Shown here: positions 9,421-19,123 of the stretch, in pieces
How the letters are laid out: each line of letters opens with the position of its first letter
Position numbering within the stretch: the stretch's first letter is position 1
Assembly: GCF_026427595.1 (NCBI RefSeq)
Contig: NZ_CP101527.1
Span: 415,001 to 479,000, forward strand
DNA: 64,000 nt
Direction of reading: 5' to 3'
Source of the DNA: Alkalimarinus sediminis
GTDB taxonomy: Bacteria > Pseudomonadota > Gammaproteobacteria > Pseudomonadales > Oleiphilaceae
Program-made: the position numbers and the translations under genes
Notes under the pieces: model-generated
Seen by the model: only the letters and a program-made list of their open reading frames with translations
Told to the model about the DNA's origin: nothing
Databases searched by the model: none

Positions 9421-10132
9421 CGCAGGAAACTCCTTTCTTAAATGGCGGGTTTTGGATGGGAGTAAGGTCGTGTGTAGAGGGCGGGAGTCTACCTCTGCTC
9501 AACAACTTATGAGTGATGTCGATGTCTGGAGCGAAATACAGGCTGTCGCGATCTCTAGTGTCGCTTCCGAGCAGGTAGATGGTAGGTTGCGAGATCTTTT
9601 TAGGGTTAAACTACCTGATATAGAACCGGTTTTTGCGAGCAGTGAGGCTTTCTATGGGGCGGTTACTAATGGTTATGATAACCCTAGGCAGCTAGGTGTT
9701 GATCGTTGGTTGGCGATCATTGCGAGTTACTCGCTATGTAGAGAGTCTTGTTTTGTGGTTGACTGTGGCAGTGCTATCACCATTGATGTAGTAGATGGGG
9801 AGGGTAGGCATCAAGGAGGCTATATATTGCCAGGTCTTGAGTTGATGAAGCAGGGGTTGTCAAGTGGTACTAAGAAGGTTGAATTTGAGAGTATTGAATT
9901 AGATTCAGTGCAGTATGGAGTAAATACTACGGAGTGTGTTAATGGCGGTGCTTACTTTGCTCTACTGTCTGTTTTTGAAGGATTGCATGCAAGGATGAAA
10001 AAAGAGCAAATTAAGAGGGTAATTGTAACAGGGGGTGATGGTGCTCGTGTTAGTGGGTTGCTTGACTTTGTTGAGTACCATCCAGACTTAGTGTTTGAAG
10101 GTCTATCGCTAGTTACTAAGGGTGTAAAATGA
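9404..10132 (+). CDS. coaX: type III pantothenate kinase
   Basis: First step of coenzyme A synthesis: ATP-dependent phosphorylation of pantothenate in the cytoplasm. The N-terminal ASKHA-fold signature IDAGNSFLKW is present, with GVDRWLA and DCGSAITIDVV in the middle and a C-terminal VTGGDG phosphate-binding segment. The start is set at ATG 9404, giving MNLQIDAGNS as in the family; an upstream GTG at 9392 would add four residues. It overlaps the end of birA by 17 bp, indicating co-transcription. The birA-coaX pair is conserved in Pseudomonas and relatives. Confidence 0.95.
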   Translation: MNLQIDAGNSFLKWRVLDGSKVVCRGRESTSAQQLMSDVDVWSEIQAVAISSVASEQVDGRLRDLFRVKLPDIEPVFASSEAFYGAVTNGYDNPRQLGVDRWLAIIASYSLCRESCFVVDCGSAITIDVVDGEGRHQGGYILPGLELMKQGLSSGTKKVEFESIELDSVQYGVNTTECVNGGAYFALLSVFEGLHARMKKEQIKRVIVTGGDGARVSGLLDFVEYHPDLVFEGLSLVTKGVK

Positions 10133-10156
10133 TGCTAAGTCGGGTTGGGGGGTAAG

Positions 10157-10840
10157 GTGCGCTGGATCTTTTTAACGCTTGTGCTATTGAATGTTTTATT
10201 TGCTGCGCTTGAGCTTTATGCGGGTATTGGTGGTAAGGGTGGGGAGGGTTTACGATACAAGGCGATAGAGGGAAGTGGTCGTCTCTTATTGCTACGTGAA
10301 CTTGAGTCTCCAGGTGCGAAGGTCGCGAGTCCTAATGTTGAAGTTGTAGATCGCCTTTGTATGTTGGCCGGCCCACTGCGAGAGAGAGGGATGGCAAAAA
10401 GTATGATTTCTGGTTTGGAAAGGTATGGTGTTAGCGGAGATATTGTTGTGCAAACTATCTCCAAGGCACCAAATTACTGGGTGTATTTGGAGCCGTTTGA
10501 AACCAGAAAGGCAGCAATAGCGAAATTAAAGTCGCTACAAATTGCAAAAGTGGATAGCTACCTTATTACTCAGGGAGAGCTTGCGAATGGCATTTCGTTG
10601 GGAGTTTTTGAGAATATTGACTCTGCGAGACGAATGCTGGAGAGAAGGCAGGGTCAAGGGTATGACGTAAAAGTAACCGAGTTAAGTAAGACTGATTTTG
10701 AGTATTGGGTGTCTATTGATGGCGAATATTCATCAGAATTAGATAAAAAAGTCACAAAAATCATGGATGAACTAGAAATCTCTTTCGGAAAGAGACAAAT
10801 TTTTTGTAAAAGTGTTGCATCTGAAAATAAGTTGCCTTAG
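10157..10840 (+). CDS. membrane-anchored SPOR-like domain protein
   Basis: GTG 10157 is preferred because a G6 Shine-Dalgarno stretch (10147-10152) is well placed; an in-frame TTG exists at 10145. Residues 4-20 form one N-terminal membrane segment (IFLTLVLLNVLFAALEL). The C-terminal region around YWVYLEPFETRKAAIAKL and the following SLGVFENIDSARRMLE is typical of SPOR-type peptidoglycan-binding repeats. Genes of this kind follow coaX in Pseudomonas. Its likely location is the inner membrane with the domain in the periplasm. The precise role in cell envelope or division is unknown. Confidence 0.75.
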   Translation: MRWIFLTLVLLNVLFAALELYAGIGGKGGEGLRYKAIEGSGRLLLLRELESPGAKVASPNVEVVDRLCMLAGPLRERGMAKSMISGLERYGVSGDIVVQTISKAPNYWVYLEPFETRKAAIAKLKSLQIAKVDSYLITQGELANGISLGVFENIDSARRMLERRQGQGYDVKVTELSKTDFEYWVSIDGEYSSELDKKVTKIMDELEISFGKRQIFCKSVASENKLP

Positions 10841-10843
10841 TAT
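10815..10843 (+). promoter_or_regulatory. sigma70-type promoter for the tRNA cluster
   Basis: TTGCAT at 10815-10820, a 17-bp spacer, and TAGTAT at 10838-10843. A GC-rich stretch (AGCGGCCTCGC) follows the -10, of the kind associated with stringent control of stable RNA promoters. It overlaps the 3' end of the SPOR gene and lies about 27 bp before the first tRNA. Confidence 0.65.
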
Positions 10844-10869
10844 AGCGGCCTCGCAAAACGCGGTACAGA

Positions 10870-10945
10870 GCTGGCGTAGCTCAGTCGGTAGAGCAGCGCA
10901 CTTGTAATGCGCAGGTCGGGGGTTCGATTCCGTCCGCCAGCTCCA
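10870..10945 (+). tRNA. tRNA-Thr (anticodon TGT)
   Basis: 76 nt including encoded CCA. Acceptor GCTGGCG pairs with CGCCAGC; the anticodon loop CTTGTAA gives TGT; the T-loop is GGTTCGATT. First tRNA of the cluster. Confidence 0.97.
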
Positions 10946-10997
10946 TTTCTCTAGTTTGTGTTTTGTGATCTTGTAAGTGTCATAACGATTCTTATAA

Positions 10998-11081
10998 GGA
11001 GGGGTTCCCGAGTGGCCAAAGGGATCAGACTGTAAATCTGACGCGAAAGCTTCGGTGGTTCGAATCCACCCCCCTCCACCA
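10998..11081 (+). tRNA. tRNA-Tyr (anticodon GTA)
   Basis: 84 nt, class II with a long variable arm. Acceptor GGAGGGG/CCCCTCC, anticodon loop CTGTAAA (GTA), CCA encoded. Confidence 0.97.
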
Positions 11082-11085
11082 CTTT

Positions 11086-11160
<75 letters not shown>

Positions 11161-11173
11161 AACTCTTGGTGTT

Positions 11174-11249
11174 GCTCATATAGCTCAGTCGGTAGAGCGC
11201 CACCTTGGTAAGGTGGAGGTCACCGGTTCAATTCCGGTTATGAGCTCCA
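11174..11249 (+). tRNA. tRNA-Thr (anticodon GGT)
   Basis: 76 nt. Acceptor GCTCATA/TATGAGC, anticodon loop CTTGGTA (GGT), CCA encoded. In most gammaproteobacteria a tuf gene follows this tRNA; here only 51 bp separate it from tRNA-Trp. Confidence 0.97.
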
Positions 11250-11300
11250 GTTTTGGTTGGGTGGTTAGGTAGAATAAATCACAAGTTTTGTAGTAAATTT

Positions 11301-11376
<76 letters not shown>

Positions 11377-11403
11377 CTATTTATAGCGGTAGGGCAAGTA
11401 AAG

Positions 11404-11772
11404 ATGAGTTCAAAAGTGGAAGTGGCAGAGAGTCGCTTTGATAGTTTGAAATGGGTGGTTGTTGTTGCGCTTGTGGTTGTTGGTGTGGCAGGTAATCATT
11501 ATTTCGCAGACCACTCTTTGCTATATAGAGTTTTAGCGCTACTGTTGTTGGCCGGTGTTGCGGGCTTTTTTGCTTTGCAGACAGCTAAAGGTCAAAAGTT
11601 CGCGGTTCTGTTGAAGGACGCGAAATCAGAAATTAGAAAGGTTGTATGGCCTACACGTCAAGAGTTGACTCAAACAACGCTTATTGTAATTGTTTTTGTG
11701 TTGGTGGTTGCTTTGATTTTGTGGGGGCTTGACTCTCTTGTAAGTTGGCTTGTATCTGGATTAATAGGTTAG
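11404..11772 (+). CDS. secE: preprotein translocase subunit SecE
   Basis: Small inner-membrane subunit of the SecYEG channel. 122 aa with three membrane segments, near [28 protein letters not shown] and [17 protein letters not shown]. The conserved amphipathic motif [12 protein letters not shown] lies just before the last segment. The three-segment form is typical of gammaproteobacteria. Start ATG 11404, 27 bp after tRNA-Trp; a longer frame running back into the tRNA is not used. It pairs with nusG 10 bp downstream. Confidence 0.96.
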   Translation: MSSKVEVAESRFDSLKWVVVVALVVVGVAGNHYFADHSLLYRVLALLLLAGVAGFFALQTAKGQKFAVLLKDAKSEIRKVVWPTRQELTQTTLIVIVFVLVVALILWGLDSLVSWLVSGLIG

Positions 11773-11782
11773 GGGGCTGCGA

Positions 11783-12316
11783 ATGTCTAAGCGTTGGTAT
11801 GTGGTCCATGCATATTCTGGATACGAGAAGCAGGTGATGCGTTCACTTAAGGAGCAGATGGTCCTTAAGGGGTTGGAAGATCGTTTTGGCGATGTTTTGG
11901 TTCCAACTGAAGAAGTTGTAGAGATGCGTGACGGTAAAAAGAGAAGGAGTGAGCGTAAGTTCTATCCTGGTTACGTATTGGTTCAAATGGAGATGGATGA
12001 TGAGACTTGGCATTTGGTTAAGTCAACTTCCCGAGTCCTAGGTTTTATTGGTGGAACTAAAGAAAAGCCCGCTCCAATAACTGAAAAAGAAGCAATGGCT
12101 ATTCTTCAGCGAGTGGAGACGGGGGCGGAGAAGCCACGTCCTAAAACTTTATTTGAGCCTGGTGAGATTGTTCGGGTCATTGACGGGCCGTTTGCAGATT
12201 TCAACGGTGTTGTTGAAGAGGTTGATTATGAGAAGAGTCGCGTCAAAGTTGCGGTTCTAATCTTTGGTCGATCAACACCGGTAGAGTTGGCGTTTGGTCA
12301 GGTAGAAAAAGACTAA
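11783..12316 (+). CDS. nusG: transcription termination/antitermination factor NusG
   Basis: Binds RNA polymerase to suppress pausing and links it to Rho or to ribosomal protein S10. 177 aa. The N-terminal NGN domain starts [15 protein letters not shown]; the C-terminal KOW domain contains [17 protein letters not shown]. Full family length. It is translated after secE and followed by a terminator-like hairpin before rplK. Confidence 0.97.
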   Translation: MSKRWYVVHAYSGYEKQVMRSLKEQMVLKGLEDRFGDVLVPTEEVVEMRDGKKRRSERKFYPGYVLVQMEMDDETWHLVKSTSRVLGFIGGTKEKPAPITEKEAMAILQRVETGAEKPRPKTLFEPGEIVRVIDGPFADFNGVVEEVDYEKSRVKVAVLIFGRSTPVELAFGQVEKD

Positions 12317-12338
12317 AATCGCATTTTGTATATATGGT

Positions 12339-12367
12339 GCTCATTCTGCTTGCAGGGTGGGCTTTTT
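12339..12367 (+). terminator. terminator-like hairpin between nusG and rplK
   Basis: GCTCATTCTGC and GCAGGGTGGGC pair over 11 positions (three G-T wobbles) around a minimal TT loop, followed by T5. It could end the secE-nusG transcript or attenuate read-through into rplK. No strong promoter is visible between it and rplK, so partial read-through is likely. Confidence 0.6.
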
Positions 12368-12415
12368 GTGTCTCGGCGGGGAGCTTAAAGGCGTTAGAAC
12401 CCGTTAGGAGGAAGT

Positions 12416-12847
12416 ATGGCGAAGAAAGTAGAAGCGTATATTAAGCTTCAAGTAGGAGCCGGTAAGGCAAATCCAAGTCCACCAGTTGGTCCAGCTTTGG
12501 GTCAGCATGGCGTAAATATCATGGAGTTTTGTAAAGCGTTTAACGCCAAAACTCAAGGTATGGAGCCAGGATTGCCAGTACCTGTAGTTATCACGGTTTA
12601 TGCTGACAGAAGTTTTACTTTTGTTATGAAGACTCCGCCAGCTGCTATTTTGTTGAAGAAAGCTGCAGGCATCAAGAGCGGAAGTGGTAAGCCAAACACT
12701 GATAAAGTGGGTACTGTTACACGTGCTCAGTTAGAAGAGATTGCAACTACAAAAGCGCCAGACTTAAACTCAGGTGATATGGACGCTGCGGTTAGAATTA
12801 TTGCTGGTACTGCTCGCAGTATGGGCTTGAATGTGGAGGGCGTATAA
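12416..12847 (+). CDS. rplK: 50S ribosomal protein L11
   Basis: Part of the GTPase-associated centre on 23S rRNA and needed for RelA activation by stalled ribosomes. 143 aa; [20 protein letters not shown] is the family N-terminus. Shine-Dalgarno AGGAGG lies before the ATG. In relatives L1 represses rplKA through this mRNA leader, and the G-rich leader upstream (12376-12400) may hold that site. Confidence 0.97.
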   Translation: MAKKVEAYIKLQVGAGKANPSPPVGPALGQHGVNIMEFCKAFNAKTQGMEPGLPVPVVITVYADRSFTFVMKTPPAAILLKKAAGIKSGSGKPNTDKVGTVTRAQLEEIATTKAPDLNSGDMDAAVRIIAGTARSMGLNVEGV

Positions 12848-12848
12848 G

Positions 12849-13547
12849 ATGGCAAAGCTAACTAAGCGTCAAAAGATGGTTGCAGAAAAAGTTGAAACTG
12901 GAAAGGCGTACTCTATTGATGAGGCTGTTTCACTTCTTTCTGAATTGTCCTCTCAGGTGAAGTTTAAAGAGTCTGTAGATGTTGCTATCAATCTTGGTGT
13001 TGATGCTCGTAAATCAGACCAGGTGGTTCGTGGTTCAACTGTTCTGCCTAATGGTACAGGTAAAGATGTTCGAGTTGCTGTGTTTACCCAGGGTGAAAAT
13101 GCTGAAAAGGCAAAAGAAGCTGGAGCTGACGTAGTAGGTATGGACGATCTTGCTGAAGAAGTGAAGCAGGGTAATCTTGATTTTGACGTTGTTATAGCAA
13201 GCCCAGACGCAATGCGCGTTGTTGGTATGTTGGGGCAAATTCTTGGTCCACGTGGTTTGATGCCAAACCCTAAGGTTGGAACAGTGACTCCTGATGTTGC
13301 GACAGCTGTTAAAAATGCTAAAGCAGGTCAAGTACGTTATAGAACAGATAAGAACGGTATTATTCACAGCCCACTAGGTAATGTTGAATTTACCGCTGAA
13401 TCAATCAAGCAGAATCTAGAAGCATTACTTGCTGACCTTAAGAAGGCGAAGCCTGCTTCTGCTAAAGGCGTATACATGAAGAAGGTTACTCTTTCTTCCA
13501 CTATGGGCCCAGGATTGGTAATCGATCAAGGTTCTATCTCTTTCTAA
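12849..13547 (+). CDS. rplA: 50S ribosomal protein L1
   Basis: L1-stalk protein that guides E-site tRNA out of the ribosome and represses its own operon. 232 aa. The start at ATG 12849 (MAKLTKRQK) matches the family; an upstream frame extension into rplK is ignored. It begins 1 bp after the rplK stop, indicating translational coupling. [15 protein letters not shown] is the signature segment. Confidence 0.97.
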   Translation: MAKLTKRQKMVAEKVETGKAYSIDEAVSLLSELSSQVKFKESVDVAINLGVDARKSDQVVRGSTVLPNGTGKDVRVAVFTQGENAEKAKEAGADVVGMDDLAEEVKQGNLDFDVVIASPDAMRVVGMLGQILGPRGLMPNPKVGTVTPDVATAVKNAKAGQVRYRTDKNGIIHSPLGNVEFTAESIKQNLEALLADLKKAKPASAKGVYMKKVTLSSTMGPGLVIDQGSISF

Positions 13548-13777
13548 GAGGTGGAACAAAAAGAACTTTGAAGTCTAGGCTAGAGCCGAGGCTGTCAAAG
13601 ACCGCAGGTGATCAAGGAGCTCAAGTTTAACTGAGCTCATTGAACTTAATTTCCTGCGCAGACGGTGCGACCTTACTCTTTGAGTACTTTCACCGTGCGG
13701 TTGTTCATCAATTGATTAGTCGACTGATGAGCAGATTTAAATAGCTGGCTTATGTCAGCGTGTGAAGGAGAAATCCA
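13548..13777 (+). promoter_or_regulatory. L10 leader (rplJ-rplL autoregulatory RNA)
   Basis: A 230-nt untranslated leader with strong secondary structure: GAGCTCA/TGAGCTC at 13617-13638, ACGGTG/CACCGT at 13662-13696, and GCAGG near 13605 able to pair with CCTGC near 13654. In gammaproteobacteria the L10-(L7/L12) complex binds such a leader to repress translation. The assignment rests on position and folding; a covariance-model search would confirm it. Confidence 0.75.
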
Positions 13778-14308
13778 GTGGCAATTGGACTCGAAGACAA
13801 AAAAGCGATAGTCGCTGAGGTCAACGAGGCTGCCGGTGGTGCTTTGTCTGCAGTTTTGGCTGACTATCGTGGTGTAACTGCCAACGATATGACCACTCTG
13901 CGTAAACAGGCTCGCGAAAATGGCGTTTACCTAAGAGTTGTTCGTAACACTCTTACTAAGCTTGCTGTTGGTGGGACTGAATTCGAATGTATTAAAGAAG
14001 CGTTGGTTGGTCCAACAATTCTTGCGTTCTCAATGGAAGATCCGGGAGCCGCTGCAAGGCTGCTGAAAGATTTTGCCAAAGAGAACAAAGATTTCGAAAT
14101 TAAAGCACTCGCTGTTGGTGGTGAACTGTTAGGTGCTGAGCAGATTGACCGTTTGGCCAAACTACCTACGCGCGATCAAGCGTTGGGAATGTTGGCGAGC
14201 GTTATGCAAGCTCCTATTACAAAACTTGTGCGTACATTCAACGAAGTTCCGTCGAAAGTTACGCGTGTTGTTGCTGCAGTTCGCGATCAGAAGAAAGAAG
14301 CAGCCTAA
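13778..14308 (+). CDS. rplJ: 50S ribosomal protein L10
   Basis: Base of the L7/L12 stalk, and the repressor of its own operon through the leader upstream. GTG start with AAGGAG at 13765. 176 aa, slightly longer than the E. coli protein. The N-terminal rRNA-binding part has [20 protein letters not shown]; the C-terminal helix binds L7/L12 dimers. Confidence 0.96.
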   Translation: MAIGLEDKKAIVAEVNEAAGGALSAVLADYRGVTANDMTTLRKQARENGVYLRVVRNTLTKLAVGGTEFECIKEALVGPTILAFSMEDPGAAARLLKDFAKENKDFEIKALAVGGELLGAEQIDRLAKLPTRDQALGMLASVMQAPITKLVRTFNEVPSKVTRVVAAVRDQKKEAA

Positions 14309-14343
14309 TTATTCTAGTTATTATTTTTCAGGAGATTTGAGTC

Positions 14344-14721
14344 ATGGCTCTGTCTAAAGACGATATTTTAAATGCAATTGCAGAAATGAGCGTAATGGAA
14401 GTTGTTGAGCTTGTTGAAGCAATGGAAGAGAAGTTTGGTGTATCTGCAGCAGCAGCTGTTGCAGTTGCAGCTCCAGCTGCTGGCGGCGACGCTGGTGCAG
14501 CTGAAGAGAAAACTGAGTTTGACGTTGTTCTAGCTGGCGCTGGCGACAAGAAAGTTAACGTTATCAAAGCAGTACGTGCTATCACTGGTCTTGGTCTTAA
14601 AGAAGCTAAGGCTATGGTTGACGGCGCACCAGCTACTGTTAAAGAAGGTGTTAGCAAAGAAGACGCTGAAGCGGCTAAGAAAGACCTTGAGGAAGCTGGC
14701 GCAACTGTTGAAATCAAGTAA
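14344..14721 (+). CDS. rplL: 50S ribosomal protein L7/L12
   Basis: Flexible stalk protein that recruits translation factors. 125 aa: N-terminal dimerisation helices, an Ala/Gly-rich hinge near residues 36-57 ([20 protein letters not shown]), and a C-terminal domain with [15 protein letters not shown]. Strong codon bias as expected for a very highly expressed gene. Confidence 0.97.
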   Translation: MALSKDDILNAIAEMSVMEVVELVEAMEEKFGVSAAAAVAVAAPAAGGDAGAAEEKTEFDVVLAGAGDKKVNVIKAVRAITGLGLKEAKAMVDGAPATVKEGVSKEDAEAAKKDLEEAGATVEIK

Positions 14722-14764
14722 TTATCTTGATGAAACACATTTGCGATTAAGCTAAATCGGAATC

Positions 14765-14793
14765 GGCTGGCAATAATAATTGTCGGCCTTTTT
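14765..14793 (+). terminator. attenuator-like hairpin between rplL and rpoB
   Basis: GGCTGGCAAT and ATTGTCGGCC form a 10-bp stem (two G-T pairs) around AATA, followed by T5. It occupies the position of the E. coli rplL-rpoB attenuator, which lets only a minority of transcripts into rpoBC. A further small hairpin, TCGGCTT/AAGCCGA near 14889-14904, lies before rpoB. Confidence 0.7.
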
Positions 14794-14947
14794 CCGTTGT
14801 ATAAGCTATACCTTAATAGTATGTGCTATATCTAATTTTGCCGATGTCCAATTTATTTGAATCGGTGCAGCAAGACAGTTTCAACTTGTCGGCTTTAAGC
14901 CGAAAAGAGACGCCAAAGGTGTTGAGTCATAAAGCTGGGGAACACAA

Positions 14948-17900
14948 ATGACCTACTCGTATACTGAGAAAAAGCGCATTCGTAAAGAATTCGGTACACT
15001 GCCGACCGTGATGGATGTGCCTTATCTGCTATCCATCCAAATGGATTCCTATCGCGGTTTTTTACAAAAAGACGCTGAGCCCGGGGCTAAAGAAGACCTG
15101 GGGCTGCATGCAGCATTTAAATCTGTTTTTCCTATCCTCAGCTTCTCAGGTAATGCTGCGCTGGAATATGTTAGCTACCGCTTGGGTGAGCCAGCATTTG
15201 ATGTTAAAGAGTGTCAGTTGCGAGGCGTTACATACGCTGCGCCGCTGCGCGTAAAGGTTCGCTTAATAATCTATGATAAAGAGTCTGCTAATAAAGCGAT
15301 TAAAGATATTAAGGAACAAGAAGTTTACATGGGCGAAATGCCCTTAATGACAGATAATGGTACGTTTGTTATCAATGGAACAGAGCGGGTTATTGTATCC
15401 CAGCTTCACCGCTCTCCTGGTGTATTCTTTGACCATGATAAAGGTAAAACTCACTCGTCCGGTAAGTTGCTTTATAGTGCTCGAGTTATCCCTTACCGTG
15501 GTTCTTGGTTAGACTTTGAGTTTGACCCGAAAGATGCGGTTTTCGTCCGTATCGATAGACGTCGTAAATTGCCAGCATCTATTTTGTTGCGTGCTTTGGG
15601 TTATGACTCGCAGCAAATTCTTGATATGTTCTTCGAAACCAGTAAGCACAAAGTTTCAGAAGAAGTTTGTACGTTGGAGTTGGTGCCTTCTCGATTAAGG
15701 GGTGATATTGCCAGCTTCGATATTAAAGACAACGAAGGCAATATCATTGTAGAAGAAGGTCGACGTATCACCGCGCGCCATATTCGACAGCTAGAAAAAG
15801 CCGGTATTAGTGAACTTGAAGTCCCGCTTAACTATATATTCGGAAAGGTTACTGCGAAAGATATCGTTGATGAGCGTACGGGCGAGTTGCTCGTAGAATG
15901 TAATACCGAAATTACTGAAGAAGTTGTTCAGACTCTAGTAGAGGCAGGCGTTGAAGAGGTCGAAACTCTCTATACTAACGACCTTGATTGCGGGCCGTTT
16001 ATTTCTGATACATTGCGTGTAGATCCGACAAGAAGTCAGTTAGAGGCTTTGGTTGAAATCTATAGAATGATGCGTCCTGGTGAGCCACCTACTAAAGAAT
16101 CTGCAGAGAACTTGTTCAAGAACTTATTCTTCACTGAAGAGCGATACGATCTTTCTGCTGTGGGTAGAATGAAGTTTAATCGACGCATCGGTCGTGATAA
16201 TGAAGAAGGCGCTGGTACGTTAGATAATGACGATATTATCCAGGTTCTGAAAACGTTGATCGATATTCGTAACGGTAAAGGTATGGTTGATGATATTGAC
16301 CACCTAGGTAACCGACGAATTAGATCAGTAGGTGAGATGGCAGAAAACCAATTCCGAGTTGGCTTAGTTCGAGTAGAGCGTGCGGTTCGTGATCGTTTAA
16401 GTATGGCAGAGTCAGACGGTTTAATGCCTCAAGACCTCATTAACGCGAAGCCTGTTGCAGCAGCGGTTAAAGAGTTCTTTGGTTCTAGTCAGTTATCTCA
16501 GTTTATGGATCAGAACAACCCTCTTTCTGAGGTGACTCACAAGCGTCGAGTGTCAGCATTAGGTCCAGGTGGTTTGACTCGCGAGCGTGCAGGTTTTGAG
16601 GTGCGTGATGTACACCCAACACACTATGGTCGTGTTTGTCCTATCGAAACACCTGAAGGACCAAACATCGGATTGATCAACTCGTTGGCAACCTATGCTC
16701 GTACTAACTCATTTGGCTTCCTTGAGAGCCCGTACAGAAAAGTAGTTGATGGCGTTGTTACAGATGATATCGAGTACTTATCGGCTATCGAAGAGAGTAA
16801 TTACGTTATTGCACAGGCTAGTGCAATAATTGATGAGTCCAGTACCTTAACTGAAGAGTTGGTTACTGTTCGTCACAAGAATGAATTCACCGTAATGCCT
16901 CCTGAGCGTGTTAACTATATGGATGTATCTCCTCGACAGGTTGTGTCGGTGGCAGCATCTCTAATCCCATTCTTAGAGCACGATGATGCGAACCGTGCAT
17001 TGATGGGGTCGAACATGCAACGACAGGCAGTGCCAACGCTAAAAGCAGAGAAGCCTTTGGTTGGTACCGGTATTGAAAGAATTGTTGCACAAGATTCCGG
17101 TGTTTGTGTTGTTGCCAAACGTGGCGGTATTGTTGAGAGTGTTGATGCATCAAGAATCGTTGTGAGAGCTAACAATGACGAAGTTGATGCAGGTGATGCA
17201 GGTGTTGATATCTACAGCCTTACTAAATACACACGTTCTAACCAGAATACTTGTATTAACCAGAAGCCGCTTGTCAAAGGTGGTGATCAGGTTGCCCGTG
17301 GCGATGTAATGGCTGATGGTCCGTCTGTTGATATGGGTGAGTTGGCTCTAGGTCAGAACATGCGTATCGCATTCATGCCGTGGAATGGGTTTAACTTTGA
17401 GGATTCCATCTTAGTATCTGAACGAGTGGTAAAGGAGGATCGTTTTACCACTATCCATATTCAAGAGTTAACTTGTGTTGCTCGTGATACTAAACTTGGA
17501 AGTGAAGAGATAACAGCTGATATTCCCAATGTTGGCGAAAGTGCACTTGCTAAGCTGGACGAGTCGGGTGTTGTATACATTGGTGCAGAGGTTGGCGCTG
17601 GAGACATCTTGGTCGGTAAGGTGACGCCTAAAGGTGAAACTCAGTTAACTCCTGAGGAGAAGCTGCTTCGTGCAATATTTGGTGAAAAGGCATCTGACGT
17701 TAAAGATACCTCGTTGCGTGTATCTACCGGTACACGAGGTACGGTTATCGATGTTCAGGTCTTCACTCGAGATGGTGTGGAAAAAGATCAGCGCGCACTT
17801 GATATCGAAAATGCGCAGCTTAATACCTTTAGAAAAGATCTAAAAGATGAGTACCGCATCGTAGAGACCGCTACTTATGAGCGTCTCCGTGAGCTGCTTG

Positions 17901-19021
17901 TGGATAATGAGGTTGTTGGAGCACCTAACCTCAAGAAAGGCGACAAGCTAACTAACGAATACCTAGACGAGCTGAGTTTATCTGAGTGGTTTAAGATTCG
18001 TATGGCTAGCGATGATCTCAACGAAACGCTTGAGCGTTCTGAGGCGCAGTTAGCTGAACGTAGAGCTGAGCACGAAGAGCGATTCGAAGACAAGAAGCGT
18101 AAGCTTCAAACCGGTGACGATCTGGCTCCTGGCGTACTTAAAATTGTTAAGGTGTATGTCGCGATCAAGCGTCGTATTCAGCCAGGGGATAAGATGGCTG
18201 GTCGTCACGGTAACAAGGGTGTTATCTCGGTTATTATGCCTGTTGAAGACATGCCTTACGATGAGCATGGTGAGCCAGTAGATATCGTGCTTAACCCGCT
18301 AGGTGTACCGTCTCGAATGAACGTAGGTCAGGTATTAGAAACTCACCTGGGTATGGCGGCGAAAGGTTTGGGTGTGAAAATCAACCAGATGATCAAAGAT
18401 CAGCGCGATGTTGCTGAGCTGAGGTCGTTCCTGGGTGAGATCTATAACGGTATAGCGAGCAAACAAGAAGCGTTAGACTCATTCTCTGATGCTGAGATCG
18501 TAGAGCTTGCTAAGAACTTGCGTCAAGGTGTGCCTATGGCTACACCAGCATTTGATGGCGCTAAAGAGTCCGAAATTAAAGAGTTGTTGAGACTCGCAGG
18601 CTTGGAAGATACTGGTCAAACGCCTTTGTATGATGGTCGTACCGGTGAGAAGTTCGATCGACCTGTAACTGTTGGCTATATGTATATGTTAAAACTGAAT
18701 CACTTGGTTGATGACAAAATGCATGCCCGTTCAACAGGTTCTTATAGTCTTGTTACTCAGCAGCCTTTGGGTGGTAAAGCACAGTTTGGTGGCCAGCGTT
18801 TCGGAGAGATGGAGGTATGGGCGCTAGAAGCTTACGGTGCAGCCTATACACTGCAAGAAATGCTAACCGTTAAGTCTGATGATGTTAACGGTAGAACTAA
18901 GATGTACAAAAATATCGTCGATGGCGATCACCGTATGGAACCGGGTATGCCGGAGTCATTTAACGTATTGGTTAAGGAAATTCGCTCATTAGGTATCGAT
19001 ATTGAGCTTGAAAACGAGTAA
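14948..19021 (+). CDS. rpoB: DNA-directed RNA polymerase subunit beta
   Basis: 1357 aa, full length. Forms the catalytic cleft with beta-prime. The rifampicin-pocket region reads [18 protein letters not shown], then [14 protein letters not shown], with the wild-type residues expected in sensitive strains. C-terminal [20 protein letters not shown] is conserved. It lies 226 bp downstream of rplL, after the attenuator hairpin. Confidence 0.98.
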   Translation: MTYSYTEKKRIRKEFGTLPTVMDVPYLLSIQMDSYRGFLQKDAEPGAKEDLGLHAAFKSVFPILSFSGNAALEYVSYRLGEPAFDVKECQLRGVTYAAPLRVKVRLIIYDKESANKAIKDIKEQEVYMGEMPLMTDNGTFVINGTERVIVSQLHRSPGVFFDHDKGKTHSSGKLLYSARVIPYRGSWLDFEFDPKDAVFVRIDRRRKLPASILLRALGYDSQQILDMFFETSKHKVSEEVCTLELVPSRLRGDIASFDIKDNEGNIIVEEGRRITARHIRQLEKAGISELEVPLNYIFGKVTAKDIVDERTGELLVECNTEITEEVVQTLVEAGVEEVETLYTNDLDCGPFISDTLRVDPTRSQLEALVEIYRMMRPGEPPTKESAENLFKNLFFTEERYDLSAVGRMKFNRRIGRDNEEGAGTLDNDDIIQVLKTLIDIRNGKGMVDDIDHLGNRRIRSVGEMAENQFRVGLVRVERAVRDRLSMAESDGLMPQDLINAKPVAAAVKEFFGSSQLSQFMDQNNPLSEVTHKRRVSALGPGGLTRERAGFEVRDVHPTHYGRVCPIETPEGPNIGLINSLATYARTNSFGFLESPYRKVVDGVVTDDIEYLSAIEESNYVIAQASAIIDESSTLTEELVTVRHKNEFTVMPPERVNYMDVSPRQVVSVAASLIPFLEHDDANRALMGSNMQRQAVPTLKAEKPLVGTGIERIVAQDSGVCVVAKRGGIVESVDASRIVVRANNDEVDAGDAGVDIYSLTKYTRSNQNTCINQKPLVKGGDQVARGDVMADGPSVDMGELALGQNMRIAFMPWNGFNFEDSILVSERVVKEDRFTTIHIQELTCVARDTKLGSEEITADIPNVGESALAKLDESGVVYIGAEVGAGDILVGKVTPKGETQLTPEEKLLRAIFGEKASDVKDTSLRVSTGTRGTVIDVQVFTRDGVEKDQRALDIENAQLNTFRKDLKDEYRIVETATYERLRELLVDNEVVGAPNLKKGDKLTNEYLDELSLSEWFKIRMASDDLNETLERSEAQLAERRAEHEERFEDKKRKLQTGDDLAPGVLKIVKVYVAIKRRIQPGDKMAGRHGNKGVISVIMPVEDMPYDEHGEPVDIVLNPLGVPSRMNVGQVLETHLGMAAKGLGVKINQMIKDQRDVAELRSFLGEIYNGIASKQEALDSFSDAEIVELAKNLRQGVPMATPAFDGAKESEIKELLRLAGLEDTGQTPLYDGRTGEKFDRPVTVGYMYMLKLNHLVDDKMHARSTGSYSLVTQQPLGGKAQFGGQRFGEMEVWALEAYGAAYTLQEMLTVKSDDVNGRTKMYKNIVDGDHRMEPGMPESFNVLVKEIRSLGIDIELENE

Positions 19022-19123
19022 CCGTCTAGTGCGGTTACTTACCTGGATATATCGATTTAACCTAATATTAGCGGAGGCGAGCAGTTGCTCGCCCAGAACC
19101 AACTCCTTTTGGAGCGGAAACCG

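Noticed and set aside
16441..16620. Possible rifampicin-resistance change in rpoB
   Set aside because: The pocket residues in the [15 protein letters not shown] to LGPGGL stretch are all the standard sensitive ones.
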